Assembly (NCBI GenBank): GCA_001443545.1
Contig: LMAD01000017.1
Coordinates: 1-48,311, forward strand
From: Acidimicrobiaceae bacterium RAAP-2
GTDB lineage: Bacteria; Actinomycetota; Acidimicrobiia; Acidimicrobiales; RAAP-2
DNA length: 48,311 bases
Direction: 5' to 3'
Shown here in pieces: positions 25,229-34,225 of the stretch (its first letter is position 1; every line of letters begins with the position of its first letter). The position numbers and the translations under genes were made by a program. Under the pieces are notes generated by a model. It had not been told where the DNA came from and made no database searches. It saw nothing but the letters and a program-made list of their open reading frames with translations.

Positions 25229-27993
25229 TGATCATCGCTTCGCACTCGCGCCGTCAACGCGGCGTTGGAAGCCGATCCTCGACTGGTCGCCTCACGCTTG
25301 GCCGCGCCCGTCGCCTTCTTCGCGGTCACCTTCTTGGCGGCCGTCTTCTTCGCCGTCGACTTCTTCGCGGTCGTCTTCTTCGCCGGGGTCCGACGAGTCG
25401 ACGGTTCGGCGTTGCGACGCTCGGCGAGTAGTTCACCCGCCCGGTCGAGCGTGATCGTCTCGGGCGTATCGCCGAGTCGCAGGGTGGCGTTCGACTCGCC
25501 GTCGGTCACGTAGAGGCCGAAGCGGCCCGTGCGCACGACGATCGGTCGTTTGGTCACCGGATCCTCGCCCAGTTCGCGGAGCGGACCGGCGGCCGCGCGC
25601 CGGCCGCGCGCCTTGGGCTGGGCGAACAGTGCGAGCGCCCCGGACAGGTCCACGGTGAAGACCTCGTCTTCGCTGGCCAGCGACCGCGTCTCCTTGCCCC
25701 AGGTGAGGTAGGGGCCGTAGCGGCCGTTCTGCGCCATGATCGGTTGCCCGTCCTCGGGGTGGAGGCCGACCTCGCGCGGCAGCGTCAGCAGTCGACGCGC
25801 GTCCTCGAGGGTCATCGTGTCCGGACTCATCGTCGAGAACAACGACGCCGTCTTGGGCTTGTTCTTGGGGTCGGTCATCTCACCGACCTGCACGTAGGGG
25901 CCGTAGCGGCCGGCCTTCAGCAGGATCGGCAGGCCCGTCGCCTCGTCCGCGCCGAGCGTACGGTCGCTGCTCGGCGCGGCGAGCAACGCCAACGCCCGCT
26001 CGACGGTCAGCGAGTCGGGTTCCGTGGCTTCGGGGATCGAGACCCGGTCCTCGCCGTGGATGAGGTACGGGCCGTAGCGGCCCGAGCGCACCGAGACCGG
26101 CTGGCCGTCGGGCGCCACCCCGAGCGGCAGCGAGTTGATGGCTGCGAAGTCGAACTCGTGGGTCTCGTGGGTCATCTGGTGCAGACCGACCCGAGCGAAA
26201 TCGGTCGGTGCCGATGGATCACCGTAGTAGAACCGCTGCAACCACGGTTCGAGGTCTTGGCGACCCTCGGCGATCTCGTCGAGCTGATCCTCCATCGCGG
26301 CGGTGAACTGGTAGTCGACCAGGTCCGCGAAGTAGGTCTCGAGCAGGTTGACGACCGCGAACGCTCGGAAGGCGGGGACGAGGGACTTGCCCTTCTTCCA
26401 CACGTACCCTCGACGGTCGATGGTTTTCATCACCGAGGCGTAGGTCGACGGTCGGCCGATGCCGAGGTCTTCGAGCTTCTTGATGAGGGTGGCCTCGGAG
26501 TACCGGTCCGGGGGTTGGGTCTCGTGCCCCTTCGCGGTCGCGTCGGTGACCGCCAGGTCGTCGCCCTCGCGCAACGGCGGCAGGAGCCGCTCCTGGTCCG
26601 CGAGCTCGGCCTCGGGGTCATCCGTCCCCTCGACGTAGGCGCGGCGAAAGCCGGCGAACTCGATGCGCAGCCCGCTCGCGCCCAAGCCCACCGCGACGGC
26701 ATCGTCGTGGCCCACGACGCCGTCGAGGGTCGCCGAGAGCCGAACCTTCACCTGGGTCAGGCGGGCGTCGACCATCTGCGACGCAATCGTCCGCTTCCAG
26801 ACGAGGTCGTAGACGGCGAGTTCGTCCCCCACGAGCTGACCCTGGGCCTCTTCGAGCGATCGGAAGGTCTCGCCCGCCGGGCGGATGGCCTCGTGGGCCT
26901 CCTGGGCGTTCTTCACCTTGCGGTCGTAGCGACGTGGTTGGTCGGCGACGTAGTCGTCCCCGTACCGTGACGCCGCGAGTCGTCGGGCGGCGGTGATCGC
27001 CTCGTCGGACAACGTCGTCGAGTCGGTTCGCATGTAGGTGATCCACCCCTGCTCGTAGAGCCGCTGGGCGGCGCGCATCGTCCGCTCGGGGTCGAAGCGC
27101 AACTTGCGACTGGCCTCGATCTGCAGCGACGACGTCATGAACGGGGGCTGGGGACGTTGGGTCCGCGGGGTGGCGGTGATCGACTCCACCCGGGCCGTGG
27201 CCGACACCAGCCGATCGGCCACCGATTCGGCGGTGGTCGAGTCGATGATGACGACCCCCGACGAATCGTCGAGGTGACCGGCCGAGTCGAAGTGCTTGCC
27301 CGTGGCGAGCGCGCCGCCGTCGAAGATCTCGAGGGTCGCCTCCAGCGAGCCGGCCGAGCCCGCGAGGGTGGCGACGACGTCGAACCACGAGGCCGAGGTG
27401 AATGCCATACGCTCGCGCTCGCGCTCGCAGACCAACCGGATGGCGACGGACTGCACCCGGCCCGCCGAACGGGCTTTGTCGACCGCGCGCCACAGCACCG
27501 GTGACACCTCGTAGCCGACGAGCCGGTCGAGGAAGCGGCGGCCCTCCTGCGCGTCGACCAGGCGCAGGTCGAGGTCGCGAGTCTCGCGAACGGCGCGCTC
27601 GATGGCCGTTGGCGTGATCTCGTGGAAGACCATCCGCTTGACGGGCACTTTGGGCTTCAGCACTTCTTGGAGGTGCCAGGCGATGGCCTCACCTTCGCGG
27701 TCCTCGTCGGTGGCGAGGTAGAGCTCATCCACCTGCTTCAACGCGGCTCGTAGGTCGGCCACCACCTTGGTTCGATCGGAACTGACGACGTAGACCGGCT
27801 TGAAGTGGTCGTTCACGTTGATGCCGAGCCGCGCCCACTTCTCGCCCTTGACCGAAGCGGGAATCTCGGCGGCGCTCTGGGGGAGGTCGCGCACGTGGCC
27901 GACCGATGGCTTGACGATGTAGTCGGGCCCGAGCATGTCCTGGATGCGCGTGGCCTTGGCCACCGACTCCACAATCACTAAGGCTCGCGCCAT
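25225..27993 (-). CDS. topA: DNA topoisomerase I with a Lys/Ala-rich tail
   Basis: Type IA topoisomerase that relaxes negative supercoils. Toprim acidic triad in ATDEDREGEAIAWH, active-site Tyr in ITYMRTDST. Instead of zinc fingers the C-terminus has four Topo-C repeats of the GRYGPY type (SGRYGPYLIHG, AGRYGPYVQVG, NGRYGPYLTWG, TGRFGLYVTDG), the actinobacterial form. From about residue 869 comes a histone-H1-like tail of repeated AKK units. Start ATG 27993 has AGGTG upstream; GTG 27999 is possible. 922 aa. Confidence 0.96.
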   Translation of the reverse strand: MARALVIVESVAKATRIQDMLGPDYIVKPSVGHVRDLPQSAAEIPASVKGEKWARLGINVNDHFKPVYVVSSDRTKVVADLRAALKQVDELYLATDEDREGEAIAWHLQEVLKPKVPVKRMVFHEITPTAIERAVRETRDLDLRLVDAQEGRRFLDRLVGYEVSPVLWRAVDKARSAGRVQSVAIRLVCERERERMAFTSASWFDVVATLAGSAGSLEATLEIFDGGALATGKHFDSAGHLDDSSGVVIIDSTTAESVADRLVSATARVESITATPRTQRPQPPFMTSSLQIEASRKLRFDPERTMRAAQRLYEQGWITYMRTDSTTLSDEAITAARRLAASRYGDDYVADQPRRYDRKVKNAQEAHEAIRPAGETFRSLEEAQGQLVGDELAVYDLVWKRTIASQMVDARLTQVKVRLSATLDGVVGHDDAVAVGLGASGLRIEFAGFRRAYVEGTDDPEAELADQERLLPPLREGDDLAVTDATAKGHETQPPDRYSEATLIKKLEDLGIGRPSTYASVMKTIDRRGYVWKKGKSLVPAFRAFAVVNLLETYFADLVDYQFTAAMEDQLDEIAEGRQDLEPWLQRFYYGDPSAPTDFARVGLHQMTHETHEFDFAAINSLPLGVAPDGQPVSVRSGRYGPYLIHGEDRVSIPEATEPDSLTVERALALLAAPSSDRTLGADEATGLPILLKAGRYGPYVQVGEMTDPKNKPKTASLFSTMSPDTMTLEDARRLLTLPREVGLHPEDGQPIMAQNGRYGPYLTWGKETRSLASEDEVFTVDLSGALALFAQPKARGRRAAAGPLRELGEDPVTKRPIVVRTGRFGLYVTDGESNATLRLGDTPETITLDRAGELLAERRNAEPSTRRTPAKKTTAKKSTAKKTAAKKVTAKKATGAAKREATSRGSASNAALTARVRSDDQ

Positions 27994-28070
27994 TTTCACC
28001 TCGCTATCACGGCCGCGAGTACGGCAGTGCCGTCCTACAAACTAGACAGGTCGCCGACCCCGCCGGACCC

Positions 28071-28104
28071 GGAACTGGGGATCGACACGTCGATTCCCAG
28101 TTCC
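28071..28104. terminator. Very strong hairpin between topA and the APC transporter
   Basis: GGAACTGGG-G-ATCGA (28071-28085), loop CACG, TCGAT-T-CCCAGTTCC (28090-28104). One G-T wobble interrupts an otherwise perfect 15-bp stem. No T-run follows on either strand. It lies 26 bases past the transporter stop on the minus strand, so it most likely ends that transcript before topA. Confidence 0.6.
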
Positions 28105-28129
28105 CGACCGGTTTTCGGACGTGGTGACC

Positions 28130-30502
28130 CTACTCGTCGTTGGTCGGGGCGGCGACGATCTCGTACTGCGGGTTCAAGATCACCGCCTCGCGGCGCAGGG
28201 ACGTGATCGTGCCTCGAACCAAGAGTCGCGTCCCGCGCTCGATGCCCGGGACGTTCGAGCGGCCCTGGAAGACGAGGGTCACCGAGCCGGAGTTGTCGGC
28301 GATGACGCAGCGCAGTTCGTGGACCCCGCCCTCGTGGTTGATCGTCATGGCGCGCACCCGGCCGGCGATCTCGGCGAACTGGCGATCGCGCAAGCCGCCG
28401 ATGGGCAGGGCGCCGCTCGAGCGCTCGGCTAACTTCACGTCGGCTTCGAGGTGGGCGTCCTCGCGAACCCCGCCGCGCACCACCTCGTCGCTGAGGGGGT
28501 CCTTGCCGGTGTCACCCTCGATGAGGCGCAGCTGACCCATGCGGTAGGGGACGATCGTCGCCGCGGTGCGCGGGATGTGCATCACCGCGCCGGCGATTGC
28601 GTCGGCGGACCGGTCGTGCAGGAGTCGCTGGAGGCGCGACGAGAACCCGCGTCGCGGCAGGATGACCATGCAGAAGACGTCGGGGTCGCGAACGACGTCG
28701 GCGACGAGCTCCAGCGCGGCGCGGTCGACGCGCCGGTCCTCGCACTCCACGATCTCGAGGGAGATCCCGGCCGAGGTCGTGTTCGCCGCCCCCCAGGCTC
28801 GTTCGAGGTTCTTGGTGACCATGGGGTCGATATCGAAGTGCACCGCGCGAACCGAGTAGGCGTTCAGCGTGGTCACGTACTGCAGCGCCCGCTCCGTGAC
28901 CAGGTCGTAGTTGTCGATGAAGACGATGACCCGGTTCATGCGGATGCTCGCCAGCCCCCGCGCCCGGCTCGCGGCGAAGGCCTGTTCCTCTCGCTCGTAC
29001 TGGCGGTTGAAGCGGATTAACCCGACGTACATGATCGGACCGACGATCACGATGATCCACGCGCCTTCGGTGAACTTCGCCAGCACGAACACCAGCACGA
29101 CGATGGCGGTCACGGTCGCGGAGGTCGCGTTGACGAGCACGCCGAAGCGCCACTTGTTCTGGCGCTCGCGTAGGTGGCGCGCTACCATGCCGGCTCCCGC
29201 CAGGGTGAAGCCCGTGAAGACCCCGATGGCGTAGAGCGAGATGAGTCCGTTCACCTGGGCGCCGAAGACGATGATCAGGGTGAGTGAGACGACGCCCAGC
29301 ACGATGATGCCGTTGGAGAAGGCGAGGCGATGGCCCCGCTTGGTGAGCTGGCGTGGCAGGTACTTGTCGGTCGCAACGTAGTTCGCCAGGAATGGGAACC
29401 CGTTGAAGGACGTATTGCCCCCGGTGTAGAGGATGAGCAGCGTGGAGAACTGGACGAGCAGGAAGATGACGTGGCCGGCGCCGTGCATGCCAAAGACCGC
29501 CTGCACCTCTTGGCTCACGACCGTCGGGGTACCCGCCGCGAAGGGTAGGGCGTGGGTCCACGCGGCGAGCAACGTGGTGCCCAGCAGCATGAAGCCGAGC
29601 ACCGAGGACATGACGACGAGCGTCTGACGGGCGTGCTTCGATTCGGGGCGCCGAAAGCTCGCGACGCCGTTGGAGATCGCCTCGAGTCCCGTGAGCGACG
29701 AGCCGCCGTTCGCGTAGGCGCGCAGCAGGGTCAAGAAGGCCACGCCGTAGAGCAGCCCGGTGCCCGGATGGCCGAGCTGCTGCTTGACCAGGAGGTGCGT
29801 GGCGGGCTGGGCCACGTGGTGCAGCGTGCCGTTGAACTTCTTCACGTAGCCGACGACGATGGTGATCCCGAGCATCAAGATGAAGAAGTACGTCGGGAAG
29901 GCGAAGTAACTCCCCGCCTCACGCAACCCCCGCAGGTTGCCGTAGATCAGGATCAGGACGACGCCCACCGTGATCGGCACCGTGTAGTACGCCAACCCCG
30001 GGAAGGCGCTCGTCAGCGCCGCCGTGCCGGCCGAGCACTGCACCGCGACCGTGACGATGTAGTCAATGAGCAGCGCGACCGCGGCGATCTGGGCGACCTT
30101 GGGCCCGAAGTTGTCCCGCGTCACCACGTAGGAGCCACCGGCGGTCGTGTAGTACTTGATGACGTCGAGGTACGACGTGGTCACGAAGAAGAGCACGCCG
30201 ATGATCACGAACATGATCGGTACGACGAGCGCGAATGCCGCGAGCCCGATGTAGGGCGTCAACTGGGTGAGGATCTCCTCGGTCCCGTACGCCGACGACG
30301 AGATGCAGTCCGGGGCGAGCACGCCGAGTGCGATGGGACGGCGTAACCGTTCGCCGCTGAGCTGTTCGGTCACGTAGGGCCGGCCGAGCAGGATCCGCTT
30401 GAGTCGATAGCCGAGGGTCTCGGGGTAGACGGTCGAGACGTTCGCGTGCGAGGTCAGTACCGGTGTATTGCTCGTTATCTGCTTATCGGCCTCAGACACC
30501 AT
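28130..30502 (-). CDS. APC/KUP-like potassium transporter with fused C-terminal OB-fold
   Basis: About 790 aa. The first 490 residues carry about 12 hydrophobic helices of the APC superfamily (SSSAYGTEEILTQLTPYIGL near the start is typical of the KimA-like group). Residues about 500-690 form a soluble domain like the cytosolic region of KimA-type transporters. Residues 704-790 (LRDRQFAEIAGRVRAM onward to ILNPQYEIV) look like an OB-fold. In Mycobacterium the homologous locus has a separate OB-fold gene near ceoB/ceoC, so this appears to be a fusion. Divergent from two TrkA genes, hence potassium is the likely substrate; amino acids cannot be excluded. Start ATG 30502. Confidence 0.8.
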   Translation of the reverse strand: MVSEADKQITSNTPVLTSHANVSTVYPETLGYRLKRILLGRPYVTEQLSGERLRRPIALGVLAPDCISSSAYGTEEILTQLTPYIGLAAFALVVPIMFVIIGVLFFVTTSYLDVIKYYTTAGGSYVVTRDNFGPKVAQIAAVALLIDYIVTVAVQCSAGTAALTSAFPGLAYYTVPITVGVVLILIYGNLRGLREAGSYFAFPTYFFILMLGITIVVGYVKKFNGTLHHVAQPATHLLVKQQLGHPGTGLLYGVAFLTLLRAYANGGSSLTGLEAISNGVASFRRPESKHARQTLVVMSSVLGFMLLGTTLLAAWTHALPFAAGTPTVVSQEVQAVFGMHGAGHVIFLLVQFSTLLILYTGGNTSFNGFPFLANYVATDKYLPRQLTKRGHRLAFSNGIIVLGVVSLTLIIVFGAQVNGLISLYAIGVFTGFTLAGAGMVARHLRERQNKWRFGVLVNATSATVTAIVVLVFVLAKFTEGAWIIVIVGPIMYVGLIRFNRQYEREEQAFAASRARGLASIRMNRVIVFIDNYDLVTERALQYVTTLNAYSVRAVHFDIDPMVTKNLERAWGAANTTSAGISLEIVECEDRRVDRAALELVADVVRDPDVFCMVILPRRGFSSRLQRLLHDRSADAIAGAVMHIPRTAATIVPYRMGQLRLIEGDTGKDPLSDEVVRGGVREDAHLEADVKLAERSSGALPIGGLRDRQFAEIAGRVRAMTINHEGGVHELRCVIADNSGSVTLVFQGRSNVPGIERGTRLLVRGTITSLRREAVILNPQYEIVAAPTNDE

Positions 30503-30577
30503 GAGTACACTAAGCGACGTTCGCCCGCGGCGCCGTGTCGGTTGCGCTTCGAGGGCGAAATGTGGTCTGATGACCTG

Positions 30578-31228
30578 GTGCATATCGTGGTGGTCGGGTG
30601 CGGCCGTGTGGGGTCCGAGTTGGCCATGCAACTCTCCGAAGACGGACACTCCGTGGTCATCATCGACAAGAACCGTGACTCCTTCCGCCGATTGACCCGG
30701 TACCACGGCAAGACACTGCTCGGCTCGGGCTTCGACCGGGACATCCTGTTCAAGGCCGAGGCCGGCCACGCCGACGCCCTGGCGGCGGTCACCAGCGGTG
30801 ACAACACCAACATCCTCTGCGCGCGCATCGCCCGCGACACCTACCGGATCAAGAACGTCGTCGCGCGGATCTACGACCCCCAGCGGGCCGAGATCTACAT
30901 GAAGCTCGGCATCCCGACGGTCGCCACGTCACTGTGGACGACCCAGCAGGTGAAGCGCTGGATGATGCCCTCGGACGACTCGATCGAGTGGACCGACGGC
31001 GCGGGAACCCTGCACCTGGTCGAACGAATCGTGCCCGACGAGCTCGCCGGGCACCCGCTCACGCACTTCAATCGCGGTGAGCACGTCCGGGTCGTCGGAC
31101 TGATCCGCGGCGGCGTCGGCCGGGTGAACATCGAGGGCCTCTTCGCCCAGGAGGACGACATGCTCGAGTTCCTAGTCACTCCCCAGGGGCTCGATGAATT
31201 GTCGACCATGCTGCAGGCGACGTCGTGA
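30578..31228 (+). CDS. TrkA-family potassium uptake regulator, first copy
   Basis: RCK protein of about 216 aa: N-terminal NAD/ATP-binding Rossmann domain (VHIVVVGCGRVGSELAMQL, acidic IIDKN after strand 2), then a TrkA-C domain (about 140-216). The start GTG 30578 lies 6 bases after TCTGAT; a longer frame upstream has no SD. It overlaps the second copy by GTGA. Equivalent to CeoB of Mycobacterium by order. Confidence 0.9.
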   Translation: MHIVVVGCGRVGSELAMQLSEDGHSVVIIDKNRDSFRRLTRYHGKTLLGSGFDRDILFKAEAGHADALAAVTSGDNTNILCARIARDTYRIKNVVARIYDPQRAEIYMKLGIPTVATSLWTTQQVKRWMMPSDDSIEWTDGAGTLHLVERIVPDELAGHPLTHFNRGEHVRVVGLIRGGVGRVNIEGLFAQEDDMLEFLVTPQGLDELSTMLQATS

Positions 31229-31893
31229 GGGTCGTCATCGCGGGTGGCGGTTCCGTCGGTACCGCGATCGCGCTCGACCTGATCGACCGGCACCACGACG
31301 TCACCCTGCTCGAGCAGGTGACCGCGACGGCCGAGCGGCTGAAGACCATCCTGCACGGCGTGAACGTCATGGCGGCTGACGCCTGCGAGTACGCCTGCCT
31401 GGTCTCGGCCGACCTGCGAGGCGCCGACGTCGTCATCGCCGCCACGGGCGACGACGAGGACAACCTGGTCGTCAGTTGGCTATCCAAGCAGGAGTTCGGC
31501 GTGCCGCGGGTGATCGCGCGGATCAACAACTCTCGAAACGAGTGGCTCTTCAACGAGAGCTGGGGCGTCGACGTCTCGGTGTCGACCCCGGCCCTGATCA
31601 CCTCCCTGGTCGACGAGGCCGTCGAGGTCGGTTCGATCATCAAGTTGATGGACCTGGCCAACGGCAAGATGAAGCTCATCGAAGTGACCCTGGCCGCGAG
31701 TGCGCCCGCCGTCGCCAAGGAACTCACCCTCGACGAACTGCGCCTGACCGACGCCGTGCGCATCGTCGCCGTCGTGCGTCGCGACCAGCCCCTCACCCCG
31801 ACGCCGACCATGCGATTCCTCGAGCACGACCACGTCATCTTGATGGCCCGCGAGAACGCCACCCAGGACTGCGCCGACGCGTTCATCGCCTGA
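31225..31893 (+). CDS. TrkA-family potassium uptake regulator, second copy
   Basis: RCK protein of 222 aa: MRVVIAGGGSVGTAIALDL Rossmann start, a conserved acidic LLEQ after strand 2, ATGDDEDNLVVSWL, and a C-terminal TrkA-C domain ending LEHDHVILMA. It is translationally coupled to the first copy by GTGA. The two proteins probably form a mixed regulatory ring on the divergent transporter; equivalent to CeoC by order. Confidence 0.9.
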   Translation: MRVVIAGGGSVGTAIALDLIDRHHDVTLLEQVTATAERLKTILHGVNVMAADACEYACLVSADLRGADVVIAATGDDEDNLVVSWLSKQEFGVPRVIARINNSRNEWLFNESWGVDVSVSTPALITSLVDEAVEVGSIIKLMDLANGKMKLIEVTLAASAPAVAKELTLDELRLTDAVRIVAVVRRDQPLTPTPTMRFLEHDHVILMARENATQDCADAFIA

Positions 31894-31921
31894 CCGGCCG
31901 AAGGTCGGGGGTCCCGAGACC

Positions 31922-31933
31922 TAGCATGAAGCC
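31922..31933 (+). promoter_or_regulatory. Leaderless -10 box of the HAD-IB gene
   Basis: TAGCAT (31922-31927), 6 bases, then GTG 31934. No Shine-Dalgarno sits upstream of the start. Same TANNNT spacing as at several other genes here. Confidence 0.45.
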
Positions 31934-32701
31934 GTGCGAGCTGCGTTCTTCGACCTCGACAAGACGGTGATCGCCAAGTCATCGCTCGTCGCGTTGGGCC
32001 CCGAATTCCACGCGCGCGGACTACTGCACCGGCGCACCATGATCCGAGCCGCGGTCACCCAGATCCTCTTCCTGCGCTTCGGCGCCGACGAGGACAAGCT
32101 GGTCAGGATCCGTGAGTCGGTACTGCGCGTCACCAAGGGCTGGGACCGCGAAGAGGTGCGTGAACTGGTCAAGAGCACCATCACTGAAGTGATCGAACCC
32201 CTGATCTACGCCGAGGCGAAGGCACTCATCGAACACCACCAGGGTCAGGGTGACGAGGTCTGGCTGGTGAGCATGTCGCCGAGTGAGATCGTCGAACCAT
32301 TCGCCGAGCTGCTCGGCATCACCGGGGCCATCGCGTCACGGGCGACGATCGACGAGAACGGTAAGTTCACCGGCGAGATGGACTTCCTCGCCCAGGGCGA
32401 GAACAAGGCCCTCGCCATCAAGGAACTGGCCGGGCGCCGGGGCATCGACCTCGCGAACTCGTACGCGTATTCGGACTCCGAGACCGACGCACCGATGCTG
32501 CGCACGGTCGGCCACGCTTACGCCGTCAACCCCGACCGCCAGCTCACCCGACTGGCCCACGACAACCAGTGGCCCATACTCAGCTTCACCCACCCCGTGC
32601 GCGTGCACGACGGCACGAAGTCGCGCACGCCCTACTTCATCAGCGCCATCGTGATCGGTGTCGCGGCCCTGCTCGGCCAGTCCCGGATCCGAAACCGCTG
32701 A
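31934..32701 (+). CDS. HAD-IB family phosphatase with a C-terminal hydrophobic segment
   Basis: SerB-like HAD hydrolase of 255 aa. Motif I FFDLDKT has the nucleophile Asp7 and Asp9; motif II is VSMSPS; motif III Lys lies in ENKALAIKEL; motif IV is YSDSETDAPML (the family usually has GDSxxDxPML). The helical cap at about 25-90 fits C1-capped HAD-IB enzymes. A hydrophobic stretch (FISAIVIGVAALLG, about 234-247) may anchor it to the membrane. Substrate unknown; phosphoserine or a lysophospholipid are options. Ends 4 bases from the convergent sigma gene. Confidence 0.85.
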   Translation: MRAAFFDLDKTVIAKSSLVALGPEFHARGLLHRRTMIRAAVTQILFLRFGADEDKLVRIRESVLRVTKGWDREEVRELVKSTITEVIEPLIYAEAKALIEHHQGQGDEVWLVSMSPSEIVEPFAELLGITGAIASRATIDENGKFTGEMDFLAQGENKALAIKELAGRRGIDLANSYAYSDSETDAPMLRTVGHAYAVNPDRQLTRLAHDNQWPILSFTHPVRVHDGTKSRTPYFISAIVIGVAALLGQSRIRNR

Positions 32702-32705
32702 CGAC

Positions 32706-33659
32706 CTACAGCGTCAGCAGGTCACGCGCGCCCGTGTCCGACGAGGGGTGACGGAGTTTGCTCATCGCTCGGGCCTCGATCTGGCGGATCCGCTCTCGCG
32801 TGAGGTTCATCTCCGCGCCGACGTCCTCGAGGGTACGGATCTCGCCCGCGCCGTCCAGGCCGAAGCGCATCCGCAGAATCTTCTGCTCGCGCTCATCGAG
32901 GGGCTGGAGCAACTTCTCGATCGCCGCGGGCATCATCTTGACCGCCGCCACGTCGAAGGGTGACTCCGCCGAGCGGTCCTCGACCACGTCGCCGAGTTCG
33001 GCGTCGCCGTCCTCACGGAGCGGTTCGGACAGCGAAATCGGCTCCGAACGGAAGCGCAGCGCCTCGATCAACTTGTCCTCGGGCATCTCGCACTCGTCGC
33101 ACAGCTCCTTGATGGTCGGCGGACGGCCGAACTTCAATTCGAGTCGTGACTGGGCCTTCTGCACGCGCGCCAAGGTGTCACCGGCGTGCACCGGGAGCCG
33201 GATGGTCCGACCGGTGTTGGCGATGCCGCGCGTGATGGCCTGGCGGATCCACCACGTGGCGTAGGTCGAGAACTTGAAGCCCTTGCGCCAGTCGAACTTC
33301 TCGACGGCGTGCATCAGGCCAAGGTTTCCCTCCTGGATGAGGTCGAGCAGGGGCAGACCGGAGGCCTGATACTTCTTGGCGATCGACACCACGAGACGCA
33401 GGTTCGACTGGACGAAATCCCGCTCCGCCTGGTCGCCGCGGTGCTCGGCTCGTCGAAGGGCCTGCTTGCGGGCCGGCGTGAGCTTCACCTTCTTGTCGGT
33501 CTCGGCGGCCAGAAGTTCAGCTCGGGCCTCGCGACCCTCCTCGATCGCCTGGGCCAGTTGAACCTCGTCGTCCTTGGTCAGCAGCGTGTACTGGCCGATG
33601 TCCGACAGGTATAGACGGACGAGGTCCTCGTCGTCGCGATCAACGCGGTCCTTAGCCAT
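32706..33659 (-). CDS. Primary-type sigma-70 factor (RpoD/SigA or SigB group)
   Basis: 317 aa, without region 1.1. Region 1.2 is DEDLVRLYLSDIGQYTLLT, region 2 is SNLRLVVSIAKKYQASGLPL then FKFSTYATWWIRQAI (2.3-2.4), region 3 is FGRPPTIKELCDE, and region 4.2 is LTRERIRQIEARAMSKLRHP. Start ATG 33659 follows GGGAG. It lacks the long acidic N-terminus of most actinobacterial housekeeping sigmas, so a group 2 (SigB-like) factor is as likely as the principal one. Confidence 0.93.
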   Translation of the reverse strand: MAKDRVDRDDEDLVRLYLSDIGQYTLLTKDDEVQLAQAIEEGREARAELLAAETDKKVKLTPARKQALRRAEHRGDQAERDFVQSNLRLVVSIAKKYQASGLPLLDLIQEGNLGLMHAVEKFDWRKGFKFSTYATWWIRQAITRGIANTGRTIRLPVHAGDTLARVQKAQSRLELKFGRPPTIKELCDECEMPEDKLIEALRFRSEPISLSEPLREDGDAELGDVVEDRSAESPFDVAAVKMMPAAIEKLLQPLDEREQKILRMRFGLDGAGEIRTLEDVGAEMNLTRERIRQIEARAMSKLRHPSSDTGARDLLTL

Positions 33660-33718
33660 GCTCTCCCTTTTCACCGTCGCGGTTGCCCGACGTATGTAGT
33701 TATACGGGGGTAGGCAAC

Positions 33719-34225
33719 TTACCGGGAGATGACCAGGCTTTCGGCGTAGCCGGCGTCGTCGAGACGCTTCGAGAGCGCGCGCGCCGCCGACTGCCACTCC
33801 TGATCGTCATATATATCCTCGTCGTGAGCGTATTGAGCCAGTCGACGGAGCGCCGAAACCACGGTCGTGCTGACGCGGACGAGGGTTTCGGTCAACGCCG
33901 AGTCCGTCGGGCCGACGCGCGCGTCGCGCAGGGCCACGAGCAAGCGGGGCAGGACGACCATCGTCGTCGCGTAGATTGCGAGCGCCCCGGACCCGTCGTC
34001 GTCGAAGGACTGGTCGAGCACACTCGCCACGGCCGTATTCGGGGTCACGGTCGAGACGTCGGCGGCCTCGCGCAGGGCCAGGGACGCCTCGCCGCAGGCC
34101 CGCGACATCTCGTAGAGGCCGACGACGTATCCGTCGTCACTCACCTCGCCCGCGCGGCGACCCAGCACCGCGTAGATGGCCTCGGCGGCGCTGGCCAGCT
34201 CGAGCGTCGTCGACGCCGAGTTCAC
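33719..34225 (-). CDS. Uncharacterised helical protein coupled to nadE
   Basis: 168 aa, start GTG 34225 overlapping the nadE stop as GTGA. Almost entirely alpha-helical by composition (Ala, Leu, Arg, Glu rich) with no signal peptide, membrane segment or known motif. C-terminal HDEDIYDDQEWQSAARALSKRLDDAG is acidic. Two Cys-free halves may form a four-helix bundle. I do not recognise the family. It ends 59 bases before the sigma gene start, so nadE, this gene and sigma are in line. Confidence 0.6.
   Translation of the reverse strand: MNSASTTLELASAAEAIYAVLGRRAGEVSDDGYVVGLYEMSRACGEASLALREAADVSTVTPNTAVASVLDQSFDDDGSGALAIYATTMVVLPRLLVALRDARVGPTDSALTETLVRVSTTVVSALRRLAQYAHDEDIYDDQEWQSAARALSKRLDDAGYAESLVISR

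Noticed and set aside
25744..26970. Open frame of about 400 codons opposite topA
   Set aside because: Antisense shadow; low-complexity composition and no recognisable domain.
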